7,763 bases of DNA from Acidimicrobiaceae bacterium. Its GTDB lineage: Bacteria; Actinomycetota; Acidimicrobiia; Acidimicrobiales; Bog-793. The DNA lies in NCBI GenBank assembly GCA_003170375.1, contig PMZN01000193.1, forward strand, positions 3,381 to 11,143, written 5' to 3'. The notes under the pieces were generated by a model, which ran no database searches, was not told the DNA's origin, and saw only the letters and a program-made list of their open reading frames with translations. How positions within the stretch are numbered: position 1 is the first letter of the stretch; every line of letters begins with the position of its first letter. Below, in pieces: positions 1 to 6,040 of this stretch. The translations under genes were made by a program, and so were the position numbers.

Positions 1-1
1 C

Positions 2-256
2 GCTTCGACGTGGCGCCTGCGCGGGATGGCCACGCGTTCTGACGCCCAGGGCCAGGGCATCGGCACATTGGTGCTCAACGCCGTCTTTGACCACGTGGCG
101 GCCGAAGGCGGCGACCTGCTCTGGTGCAATGCGCGCGTGAGCGCAATCGCCTTCTACGAACGAGCGGGCTTTCGGACCTGGGGCGAGCAATGGGTCATCC
201 CCGCCCACGGTCCGCACGTGGTGATGTGGCGACGGATCGAACCGGGAAGGGTGTGA
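2..256 (+). CDS. GNAT family N-acetyltransferase, C-terminal part (5' truncated by window edge)
   Basis: The frame is open from the left edge and encodes the last 84 residues of a GNAT acetyltransferase. Such enzymes move an acetyl group from acetyl-CoA to an amine; the substrate cannot be read here. What shows it is WRLRGMATRSDAQGQGIG near the visible start, the end of strand beta4 followed by the acetyl-CoA pyrophosphate loop (Q/R-x-x-G-x-G/A). The later AIAFYERAGFRTWGE is the usual 'A-x-x-F-Y-x-x-x-G-F' end of the fold. A full protein is usually about 140-170 residues, so roughly half is missing at the left. An ATG at 26 lies inside the fold and is not the true start. Its TGA stop at 254-256 shares a base with the ATG of the M20 gene, so the two are probably co-transcribed and translationally coupled. 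Family is confident; the specific function is unknown. Confidence 0.85.
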   Translation, partial: ASTWRLRGMATRSDAQGQGIGTLVLNAVFDHVAAEGGDLLWCNARVSAIAFYERAGFRTWGEQWVIPAHGPHVVMWRRIEPGRV

Positions 257-1602
257 TGGCGGTCAGCTCCGATGTGCGCGACCCCGAGGTGGTCGACCTT
301 CTCCAACAGATGGTCCGCAACGCCTGCGTCAACGACGGCACCGAAGCGTCCGGTCACGAGATCGCCAATGCGGAGCTTCTGCGCGCCGGCCTCGAGGGGT
401 CAGGTTGTGAGCTGGAGACCTACGAGCCGCTCCCGGGCCGCACCTCGTTGGTGGCGCGCATCGAAGGAAGCGACGCCGGCATGCCGGCGCTCTGCTACCT
501 CGGCCACACCGACGTCGTGCCGGCGAACCCGGACACCTGGAGCCGCGACCCGTTCGGCGGTGAGCTCGTCGACGGCGAGGTCTGGGGCAGGGGTGCCGTC
601 GACATGTTGAACATCACCGCTTCCATGGCCGTCGCGTTCGGGCGCCTCGCCCGGAGCGGCTTCCGTCCCCGTGGCACCCTGATCCTGGCCGCTGTTGCAG
701 ACGAGGAAGCCCTCGGCTCCCATGGCGCGGGATGGCTGAGCGAGCATGCGGCCTCGTCGGTGGGTGCCGACTACGTCATAACCGAGTCCGGGGGCGTCCC
801 CATCGAGACGCCGGGCGGGCGGCGCCTCCCGATCACGGTCGGCGAGAAGGGAAGTTGCTGGTGCCGCTTGCGGGTCCGTGGGACGGCGGGCCACGCCTCG
901 GCACCTCTGCGCACCGACAACGCGCTCGTCACCGCTGCCGCGGTCGTAGGGCGCCTCGCGTCGTTCAGGCCGGCGGCGAGCGTGCACGACGCGTGGCGCC
1001 GTTTCGTGGCTGGCATGTCGCTGCCCGGCGATATCGGGGCAATGTTCCTCGACCCGGCCAGGATCGACGATCTCTGCGAGTCGTTCCCCCATGTCGGGCT
1101 CGCCCGCCAGGCGCACGCCTGCACGCACATGACCATCGCCCCGACGATCGTCCATGGCGGCACGAAGCTGAACGTGATCCCCGATCAGGTCGAAGTGGAC
1201 CTCGACGTGAGGACCCTGCCGGGTCAGACCGAGGCCGACGTGCGGTCGCTCCTCGCCGAGGCCATCGGGGACCTTGGCGACAAGGTCGAGATCGTGTGGG
1301 CCCACAACGACCCCGCCAGCGAGTCGCCGGTCGGCACGCCGCTGTGGTACGAGCTCGACGCCATGGTGAAACGGTTCCACCCCGGGGCCGAGAGTGTGCC
1401 CTACTTCTCTACCGGCGCCACCGACGGGCGGTTCTTCCGCCGGCGCGGGGCGGTCGCGTACGGTTTCGGGATGTTCTCGGACAGGCTGAGCTTCGAGCAG
1501 TTCCTGTCGATGTTCCACGGTGACGACGAACGAGTCGACGTCGAGTCGCTCGCCCTTTCCGCCGAGATGTTCGAGGCTCTCCCCCGTTCGTTCCTGGCCT
1601 GA
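256..1602 (+). CDS. M20 family metallohydrolase (peptidase / deacylase type)
   Basis: This encodes a 448-residue di-zinc amidohydrolase of the M20 family, which includes acetylornithine deacetylase, succinyl-diaminopimelate desuccinylase and carboxypeptidase G2-like enzymes. They cleave an amide bond, usually in the cytosol. All five expected metal ligands and the catalytic base are visible: H84 and D86 in GHTDVVP, D116 in GRGAVD, the E150-E151 pair in ADEEALGSHG, E177 in TESGG, and H421 in FHGDDERV. The dimerisation (lid) domain is roughly residues 195-315 and contains GTAGHASAP and HGGTKLNVIPD. Length is normal. The ATG at 256 was chosen because it overlaps the GNAT stop and the family similarity begins soon after; the frame is open further upstream to 124, but that part lies inside the GNAT gene. 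An odd detail is DMLNITASM where many relatives have D-M-K-G. No signal peptide is seen. Substrate is not assigned. Confidence 0.9.
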   Translation: MAVSSDVRDPEVVDLLQQMVRNACVNDGTEASGHEIANAELLRAGLEGSGCELETYEPLPGRTSLVARIEGSDAGMPALCYLGHTDVVPANPDTWSRDPFGGELVDGEVWGRGAVDMLNITASMAVAFGRLARSGFRPRGTLILAAVADEEALGSHGAGWLSEHAASSVGADYVITESGGVPIETPGGRRLPITVGEKGSCWCRLRVRGTAGHASAPLRTDNALVTAAAVVGRLASFRPAASVHDAWRRFVAGMSLPGDIGAMFLDPARIDDLCESFPHVGLARQAHACTHMTIAPTIVHGGTKLNVIPDQVEVDLDVRTLPGQTEADVRSLLAEAIGDLGDKVEIVWAHNDPASESPVGTPLWYELDAMVKRFHPGAESVPYFSTGATDGRFFRRRGAVAYGFGMFSDRLSFEQFLSMFHGDDERVDVESLALSAEMFEALPRSFLA

Positions 1603-1615
1603 GCCGGCGCTCAGG
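1598..1615. terminator. Bidirectional hairpin between convergent stop codons
   Basis: A perfect 7-base-pair inverted repeat, CCTGAGC at 1598-1604 and GCTCAGG at 1609-1615, flanks a 4-base CGGC loop. It contains both stop codons: TGA at 1600-1602 for the M20 gene and the reverse-strand TGA at 1611-1613 for the M48 gene. Only 8 bases separate the two genes, so this is the only place a shared terminator could sit. No T-tract follows on either side, which is common in GC-rich actinobacteria. The structure is seen; its role as terminator is inferred. Confidence 0.55.
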
Positions 1616-2615
1616 GTTCGAACTCCTCGTCGTCGGCACTTGAGTTGTCGGTGTCGAGCCAGGTGGCGAAGCGGTTCACGACCTGTTGCACACCTCCGCC
1701 GGCGCGCTCGACGATCTTCGCGAAACGTTGCCTGTAGTGCCCGAGCGCCGCGTCGAACTCGGCCGACGGGGGCGGCTCCTGGCCACGCCGGAGGTAGCCG
1801 CCGGAGCGCTGCCGGTCGAATTCACCCGATGCCACCCATGAGACGAGCTCCCTGACCCGGCGCACGGGAAAGGGGTGTGTCGTGCCGATCTCCGACCAGA
1901 AACGCGAGTACCGCGCAAAGGGGTCACCCTCTCCCTCGTATTCGGTGGCTTGGCGTATGAACGCGTCCAGGTCCAGGCCGGGCACCGGGCCGCCCGCCAT
2001 GCGCATCAGGGTCCGGCAGGTCAAGAGCGGGTCTCCTGTGCCGAGCGCGCTGGCGCGATCGGCGGTCAGCTCGGCTGCCCTCGACCACTCGAGCAACGCG
2101 TAATAGAGGGCTTTCAGGGGCAGGCCGGCCAGCGGGGCACCACGGAGAACTCCGTTCATGACAAGTTGGACGAGCTCGAACGTTGTCATGAAGGTCACGT
2201 GGTCCGCGAGCACGTGACCCATCTCGTGCGCGAGCACCGAATTCAACTCGTCGGAGTCGAACGATCTTGCCAGTCCCGAGGAGACAAGCGTCACGGGCGC
2301 GTTCGCGCCGATAGTGAGCGCGTTGCCGACCGGGTACTGGGTCACGTACAGGTGAGGGCACGTGGCGATGTCGAAGGTGTGGGCATAACGACGCTGCATC
2401 GCCCACACCTCCGGTAGCTGGTCCTCCCCGAGGCGCACGGCGGTGCCGAGCATGAGCTGGCGAAGCTTGCGCTCGTATCCGACCTCACTGAGCTTCTTGA
2501 CAACGCGGTCGAGCATGGGGATGGTGTGCAGCGCCGCTGCGGCCGCCCGGTCCGCGGGATGCGCGAATCCCTGAGCACTGATCTCCGGGTAACTGAGTGA
2601 AGTTTCGATAGCCAT
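1611..2615 (-). CDS. M48-type zinc metalloprotease (HEMGH), soluble
   Basis: This is a 334-residue protein with the gluzincin core of peptidase family M48. HEMGH at residues 130-134 supplies two zinc ligands (H130, H134) and the catalytic glutamate E131. The downstream AAELTADRAS (E182, D186) supplies the third ligand and matches the family's E-x-x-A-D pattern. Later THPFPVRRVREL resembles the conserved 'H-P' segment near the end of the domain. Unlike HtpX or Ste24 it has no clear membrane helices and no signal peptide; residues 155-172 are only moderately hydrophobic, so a cytosolic enzyme is likely. The tail is acidic (SSADDEEFEP). The ATG at 2615 is well supported by GGGGAGG nine bases upstream. 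The gene follows the anti-sigma gene on the same strand after 69 bases, so it could share its transcript, and it converges on the M20 gene. The target protein is unknown. Confidence 0.85.
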   Translation of the reverse strand: MAIETSLSYPEISAQGFAHPADRAAAAALHTIPMLDRVVKKLSEVGYERKLRQLMLGTAVRLGEDQLPEVWAMQRRYAHTFDIATCPHLYVTQYPVGNALTIGANAPVTLVSSGLARSFDSDELNSVLAHEMGHVLADHVTFMTTFELVQLVMNGVLRGAPLAGLPLKALYYALLEWSRAAELTADRASALGTGDPLLTCRTLMRMAGGPVPGLDLDAFIRQATEYEGEGDPFARYSRFWSEIGTTHPFPVRRVRELVSWVASGEFDRQRSGGYLRRGQEPPPSAEFDAALGHYRQRFAKIVERAGGGVQQVVNRFATWLDTDNSSADDEEFEP

Positions 2616-2624
2616 GGCAGGCCG

Positions 2625-2631
2625 CCTCCCC
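2625..2631 (-). promoter_or_regulatory. Ribosome binding site of the M48 gene
   Basis: On the reverse strand GGGGAGG lies 9 bases before the ATG at 2615. It is one of the two clear Shine-Dalgarno sequences in the window and fixes the start of the M48 gene. Confidence 0.75.
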
Positions 2632-2654
2632 GTTCGCGCGAGAAGTCTCTCACC

Positions 2655-2683
2655 ACTGAGCCGGCCGCGGTCCTCCGGGCAGT
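2655..2683. other. Imperfect stem-loop after the anti-sigma gene
   Basis: ACTG at 2655-2658 pairs with CAGT at 2680-2683, and CCGG at 2661-2664 with CCGG at 2675-2678, leaving a small internal loop and a 10-base apical loop. It begins two bases beyond the anti-sigma stop codon and could reduce read-through into the M48 gene. It is short and imperfect with no T-tract, so it is only a weak candidate. Confidence 0.25.
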
Positions 2684-2684
2684 C

Positions 2685-3425
2685 TCACAAGCCGACCGGC
2701 AGGCTCCCCCGGACCAGCACAGGTGTCGTCGGCGTCGGCGTGCCTCCCAGCGGCTCTGCATTGATCATGAGCACTGTCATCGTGGGCTCGACCCGGATCG
2801 GGGCACCCGTGGGATGCGAACCGAGCACGCCGAGCGAGACCACCTTCCCGCGCGAGATCGCCCAGAGCTGGAAGGTCTGCGAGCTAGCGAGGGCGGGCAT
2901 GGACGGGTTGATGAGGTAGCCCTCGCCGTTCGGCAGGATGATCACTGTGGCCCGCCAGACCGGATGTACCGCCGATGTGAGCTCCACCGTCCGGTGCGCA
3001 GGATTGAGCAGCACGCTGGTGACACTCGCCTGGTGCCTGAGGCTGTTGACCTGTTGGCCGAGGTTCCCGACCTTCGCCGCCAACAACCCGACAGTCAAGA
3101 TGAGCCCGGCGGCGACCGCTCCGAGCGGCACGATCAACGCGAACCTCCGGCGGAAGTTCGGCCGGCTCACCGACGAAAGGGCAGGCGGCTCGTCCTGGAG
3201 CGAGGCAGCGATGCGGTCCCAGACCTCATCGGGCGCGACCGCCGGAGCGTCGCCAATGGGATTGCCCAGCAGGGCCGCGACCTCTCGGTGGGCGGCGAGC
3301 TCCGCGCGGCACCGAGGGCAGGAGGCGAGGTGGTCGTCGACCTCCTGGCGCTCGTCCGCATCGAGCGCATCGAGCGCATCGAGCGCATAGACACCGAGCA
3401 TCTCCCCGATCTCGTCGTGCGTCAC
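2685..3425 (-). CDS. RskA-like transmembrane anti-sigma factor with zinc-finger domain
   Basis: This 246-residue protein holds the adjacent ECF sigma factor inactive at the membrane. Three parts are visible. Residues 1-75 form an anti-sigma domain with H32-x3-C36-x2-C39 (DHLASCPRC), the zinc-binding ZAS motif. About residues 95-118 form a single membrane helix (FALIVPLGAVAAGLILTVG), preceded by FRRR, which places the N-terminus in the cytoplasm. Residues 120-246 form the extracytoplasmic RskA domain with WRATVIILPNGEGYL, FQLWAISRGKVVSLGVL and a C-terminal strand-rich end. The GTG start at 3425 overlaps the sigma TGA at 3422-3424 as GTGA, which argues for coupled translation at balanced amounts. 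The frame is open far upstream to 3824, but that stretch is antisense-phase shadow over the sigma gene. In known RskA systems, regulated proteolysis of the anti-sigma factor frees the sigma factor; that is family knowledge. A 9-base tandem repeat lies near the N-terminus. Confidence 0.88.
   Translation of the reverse strand: MTHDEIGEMLGVYALDALDALDADERQEVDDHLASCPRCRAELAAHREVAALLGNPIGDAPAVAPDEVWDRIAASLQDEPPALSSVSRPNFRRRFALIVPLGAVAAGLILTVGLLAAKVGNLGQQVNSLRHQASVTSVLLNPAHRTVELTSAVHPVWRATVIILPNGEGYLINPSMPALASSQTFQLWAISRGKVVSLGVLGSHPTGAPIRVEPTMTVLMINAEPLGGTPTPTTPVLVRGSLPVGL
3358..3388. repeat. 9-base tandem repeat inside the anti-sigma gene
   Basis: Three exact copies of GCATCGAGC (3358-3366, 3367-3375, 3376-3384) are followed by a partial GCAT. 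On the reverse strand they encode the tripeptide Leu-Asp-Ala repeated in YALDALDALDADER, just before the zinc motif. Because the unit is a multiple of three, gain or loss of copies would keep the frame. Relatives commonly have a single Y-A-L-x-A-L-x-x-x-E-R here, so copies were probably gained by slippage. Confidence 0.85.
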
Positions 3426-4006
3426 GGCTGCTCGCCTTTCAGGTCCAGCCCAGAGACGGTGAGCTGACCGTGCATGCGCTTCAGCCCGCTCCGGATCCTG
3501 CTCTTCACCGTGCCCTCCGGTTCGCCGAGAATCGTCGCCACCTCCCGGTAGGTGTGACCGCGAAAGTAGGCCAGCTCGATCGGCCGCCGCTCGCTGTCGG
3601 GAAGGCCGCCGAGCACCTCGCGAACCTGGTCGGCGACGATGACGTCCTCGACCTCGCGCTCGACGTCGTACCCACCATGGGCAGTTTCCCGCGCCCCGCG
3701 CTCCTCGCGGCGGCGCCGGGCCACTTCTGACCGCAACTGGTCCACGGCTCGCCCATGGGCCTGGGCGAGCAGGTACGACCGCAATGTCCCCCGCTCCGGA
3801 TCGAAGCGATCTGGAGCATTCCACAATCGCACGAATACCTCTTGCACGACTTCTTCGGCAGCCGCCCGTTCGCGCAGCAACCGGCGCGCGAGGCCGAAGA
3901 CTGCTCCGGCGTGCCGTCGGTAAGCCTCTGCGAGGGCATCCTCCCGATAGCGGGCTATCGCAAACGCGAGGTTGGCATCGCTCGCGTTGAGCAGATCAGG
4001 TTGCAC
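3422..4006 (-). CDS. ECF-family RNA polymerase sigma factor (sigma-70 group 4)
   Basis: This encodes a two-domain ECF sigma factor of 194 residues when read from the GTG at 4006. Region 2 (about residues 20-95) includes ALAEAYRRHAGAVFGLARRLL, EEVVQEVFVRLW for core polymerase binding, and RFDPERGTLRSYLLAQAHGR for the -10 contact. An Arg/Glu-rich linker with a His/Gly/Tyr patch follows. Region 4 (about 125-182) has LPDSERRPIELAYFRGHTYREVATILGEPEGTVKSRIRSGLKRM, a helix-turn-helix for the -35 element. The frame stays open to a GTG at 4186 that would add 60 residues; I prefer 4006 because the extension is low-complexity, has weak G/C third-position bias near 4006-4080, carries strong hairpins, and relatives start near the ALAFAIAR segment. 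No Shine-Dalgarno precedes either start, so 4006 would be leaderless or nearly so. The stop overlaps the anti-sigma start. Family is certain; the start is not. Confidence 0.85.
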   Translation of the reverse strand: MQPDLLNASDANLAFAIARYREDALAEAYRRHAGAVFGLARRLLRERAAAEEVVQEVFVRLWNAPDRFDPERGTLRSYLLAQAHGRAVDQLRSEVARRRREERGARETAHGGYDVEREVEDVIVADQVREVLGGLPDSERRPIELAYFRGHTYREVATILGEPEGTVKSRIRSGLKRMHGQLTVSGLDLKGEQP

Positions 4007-4014
4007 TTCATTCG

Positions 4015-4037
4015 GACTACGGAGCCGACGAGGTTCC
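4015..4037 (-). promoter_or_regulatory. Candidate ECF-type autoregulatory promoter
   Basis: On the reverse strand GGAAC (4037-4033) is followed after 15 bases by GTCC (4017-4014). GGAAC is the classical -35 core and a GTC-containing -10 is typical of ECF sigma factors, many of which transcribe their own gene. Transcription from it would begin about 4008-4006, right at the proposed GTG start. The -10 part is short and the spacer is at the low end, so this is a tentative site. Confidence 0.3.
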
Positions 4038-4154
4038 GGATGACCCGCGCTCACCGATTCAGAGGCTAGCGGTGAGCCACCGCTCAGCGCGGCCGTGACA
4101 TCGCCAAACCGACCATCCAGCTCCACGCGCGTGCGATCGCGTCGATGGCCGGAA

Positions 4155-4198
4155 CCGGGCCCGGCCCCCCGGCCCGGGGTCATCACTGGGTGATGACC
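4155..4198 (-). terminator. Tandem hairpins over the exported-protein stop codon
   Basis: The first hairpin is a perfect 9-base-pair stem: GGTCATCAC at 4178-4186 and GTGATGACC at 4190-4198 with a 3-base loop. It contains the TGA stop (4185-4183) of the exported protein and the GTG-ATG codons where the sigma frame could first start. It is followed at once, in reading direction, by a GC-only stem, CCGGGC at 4155-4160 with GCCCGG at 4172-4177, whose loop can pair further. No T-tract follows. I infer a terminator or attenuator that separates the exported-protein message from the sigma gene; it could also hide the 4186/4183 start codons from ribosomes. Confidence 0.5.
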
Positions 4199-5946
4199 GA
4201 CTCGACCTGCAGCACCCGAAGCGGCCGCGTGGCACTGGTCACAGAGTCGGCGAGAAGTCCCTCACCTCCTACAACGCCGGCGTCATCGGACAGCGCCCAG
4301 TTGACCTGCCAGGAGATCGATGCCTCTAGCGGTTGGTAGGTGCCGAACGTGGACTGGGTGAAGACCGACTCACAAGCCGTGCCCTGCGCTGCCGGCGAAA
4401 GCAGCCCGTCATATGACGCGCCGGGCCCGGCACACTCGAGGTTCAGGCTCTCGGGGGAAAACGTGATTCCACCCTCCGGGTCGTCGCGCGGCTCGGGGAA
4501 GTTCCACGCCGAACGCCATGCCACGCTCATCGGCGTCGCCCACACAGTGGCAACTAGCCCACCGCCGGCGGCGATCGCCGTGACCGTCCTCCAGTCCGAG
4601 GCGTCGATCCACAACCACGTCGGGAAGTTCACGATGGTCGCGTCCGTGAATTCGTCGATAGAAGACGGGGAGGTGGAGATGATCGGGGATGGCAGCGCCG
4701 CTTTGGCGAGCGCCTCGTAGATCAGCGGCGGGAGATTCGAGGCGGACGGGTCCGGCACCGTGTCCCAGAAGATCCACAGGTGCATCACCTCGCCGGTCGC
4801 GGTACTGGCGGGCGGCATGTCGGACTCGACGTCGTCCCCGGTTGGGGGCACCTGCTCGGGTCTCGGGCAGGCCACAAGGTCGAAATGATCCGACGATTCG
4901 GCCCGTTTCGAGAGCGAGGCGCCCCAGAGATCGACCGACCAGATCCCGGGATAGCCACCATCCCGCGGTGGCGTCCAGAAGCTGGCTGGAAGTCCTGCGC
5001 CGGCCAGAGCCCCGTTGAGGCTGTTCAACGAAGACCCGATGTCGTGCCAGACGCACAGTTCGAGGCCACCTGCGGCACCGCCTGTGTAGGGCCCTGGGCC
5101 CAGAGGACTGCCGAGCCACCACACCCAGGACCAGATGGACGAGCCGGTCGAGCCCGCTCCGCCTCCGTTCCCGGCGGGAGCGGCGGCGCGGACGGGGGCG
5201 GAATTGCGGGCAGGCGCGGTGATCGCGTGGCTCACCAAGAGCCGGGACAAGAACCGGTGGCACGGGCCGGGTGAAGAGGGACTCTGCTCGGCGGACGTCG
5301 CGGACCTCTCGAGTTTCCAGGAGCCCTTCATCTCGGCCATGTCGGTGATGTACGCCGTCAGCCCGGCTCCCCCACCGAGCGCGGCCGGCGCGGCGAGGTC
5401 ACCGGATCGGAAGTGACTGCCCGGGTCATAAGAACATGCCGTGACCACGGCATTCGATCGACCGAGCGACACGACGCGCATGTTGCCGATGCGCCAGGTC
5501 GACGGCCCGACCACGCCGGAAGCGGCCTGGGCCGAAAGGTACGAGATCATCTGGTCGTCCTCGGGGCTCCCCGGGATGACACCGAGGCCGAGGAGCCGAT
5601 AAGACGGGTCACCGAGCACGCTCGCGACATAGAAAGCCTGTATCTCGGCCTGCCATGCGGAGAGCACAGCCTGAACGGCCGGACCGGCTGGAGCACCCGG
5701 TACGGACCGGACCCCGCGAACGGACTGAGTGTCCTGGACCCCGCGGATGGCTAGGGCGACGCGCGGGCCCTTCGTGTCGCGAATGGCCCGGGCCACCGGG
5801 GTGCTACACGCGCCGGCGGTGAGCACAATGGCTCCCGCGACTGCACAAGGAGCTGCTCGCGTGAGCAACCTGCGGAGCCCTGGACGTAAGGCCCGACAGC
5901 CGAGGCTGCGGGGAGGGGTCCTGAAGCAAGAATGGCGGCGGGTCAT
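4183..5946 (-). CDS. Exported (possibly lipo-) protein: NTF2-like region plus W-L-W-I-D / PKD-like domain
   Basis: This 587-residue protein starts with a basic stretch and a hydrophobic signal (about residues 31-46, APCAVAGAIVLTAGAC). C47 could be lipidated, but Ala at -3 fits the lipobox poorly. Residues about 88-230 (LSAWQAEIQAFYVASVLGDP... SWKLE) look like the NTF2-like extracytoplasmic domain found in actinobacterial lipoproteins, with C171 and C229 able to pair. A Gly/Ala/Pro linker (245-295) leads to a second half with C298 and C360. The end, VNFPTWLWIDASDW (439-452), ATPMSVAW and paired C505/C525, then a W-x-V-x-W strand, resembles an actinobacterial secreted domain I recognise by pattern, with PKD-like strands. 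In relatives these parts tend to be separate proteins, so this may be a fusion. No Shine-Dalgarno precedes ATG 5946; TTG 5868 would give a more compact signal peptide. Function unknown; its place before the sigma gene suggests envelope sensing or a regulon role, as inference. Confidence 0.7.
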   Translation of the reverse strand: MTRRHSCFRTPPRSLGCRALRPGLRRLLTRAAPCAVAGAIVLTAGACSTPVARAIRDTKGPRVALAIRGVQDTQSVRGVRSVPGAPAGPAVQAVLSAWQAEIQAFYVASVLGDPSYRLLGLGVIPGSPEDDQMISYLSAQAASGVVGPSTWRIGNMRVVSLGRSNAVVTACSYDPGSHFRSGDLAAPAALGGGAGLTAYITDMAEMKGSWKLERSATSAEQSPSSPGPCHRFLSRLLVSHAITAPARNSAPVRAAAPAGNGGGAGSTGSSIWSWVWWLGSPLGPGPYTGGAAGGLELCVWHDIGSSLNSLNGALAGAGLPASFWTPPRDGGYPGIWSVDLWGASLSKRAESSDHFDLVACPRPEQVPPTGDDVESDMPPASTATGEVMHLWIFWDTVPDPSASNLPPLIYEALAKAALPSPIISTSPSSIDEFTDATIVNFPTWLWIDASDWRTVTAIAAGGGLVATVWATPMSVAWRSAWNFPEPRDDPEGGITFSPESLNLECAGPGASYDGLLSPAAQGTACESVFTQSTFGTYQPLEASISWQVNWALSDDAGVVGGEGLLADSVTSATRPLRVLQVESVITQ

Positions 5947-5948
5947 GC

Positions 5949-5963
5949 CGGCGATGGTCGCCG
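5949..5963 (-). other. Small hairpin just before the exported-protein start
   Basis: CGGCGA at 5949-5954 pairs perfectly with TCGCCG at 5958-5963 around a 3-base loop, ending two bases before the ATG at 5946. It occupies the place where a ribosome binding site would lie, and none is visible. It could limit initiation at 5946 or hint that TTG 5868 is the real start. Structure seen, role inferred. Confidence 0.35.
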
Positions 5964-6004
5964 ACCCACTTACCGCATCAGCTACCGGCTATGTCACCTG
6001 TGCT

Positions 6005-6040
6005 GCTCACCGCGGGCGCTGTTCGCCCGGAGTGGTGAGC
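6005..6040 (-). terminator. Strong stem-loop after the small helical protein gene
   Basis: GCTCACC at 6005-6011 pairs perfectly with GGTGAGC at 6034-6040, and inside it CGGGCG at 6013-6018 pairs with CGCCCG at 6024-6029 around a 5-base loop. That makes 13 base pairs with only a 1-by-4 internal loop. The outer arm begins at the last base of the TAG stop (6042-6040) of the upstream gene. There is no T-tract, as often in actinobacteria. Its position and strength make an intrinsic terminator the natural reading; it would isolate the small gene from the exported-protein gene 93 bases away. Confidence 0.7.

Noticed and set aside
124..255. Upstream extension of the M20 frame
   Set aside because: It lies wholly inside the GNAT gene in another frame, has Arg-rich text without M20 similarity, and ATG 256 overlaps the GNAT stop in the usual coupled way.
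400..1518. Long reverse-strand open frame of 372 codons antisense to the M20 gene
   Set aside because: The sense strand has every M20 metal ligand in order. The reverse frame is a shadow made by high GC and few stop codons, with Arg/Gly/Pro-rich text and no recognisable domain.
3426..3824. Upstream extension of the anti-sigma frame
   Set aside because: It overlaps sigma region 4 coding sequence in another frame and has Arg/Gly/Pro-rich text; GTG 3425 with its GTGA overlap fits the family start exactly.
4409..5263. Reverse-strand 284-codon frame inside the exported protein gene
   Set aside because: Arg-rich shadow in another phase; the 587-residue frame has a signal peptide, paired cysteines and recognisable domain text across the same bases.
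5969..5997. GTGACA ... GGTAAG on the reverse strand, 17 bases apart, upstream of the exported protein
   Set aside because: The first part resembles a -35 element, but the second lacks the TAnnnT form of a -10 element. Not strong enough to call a promoter.
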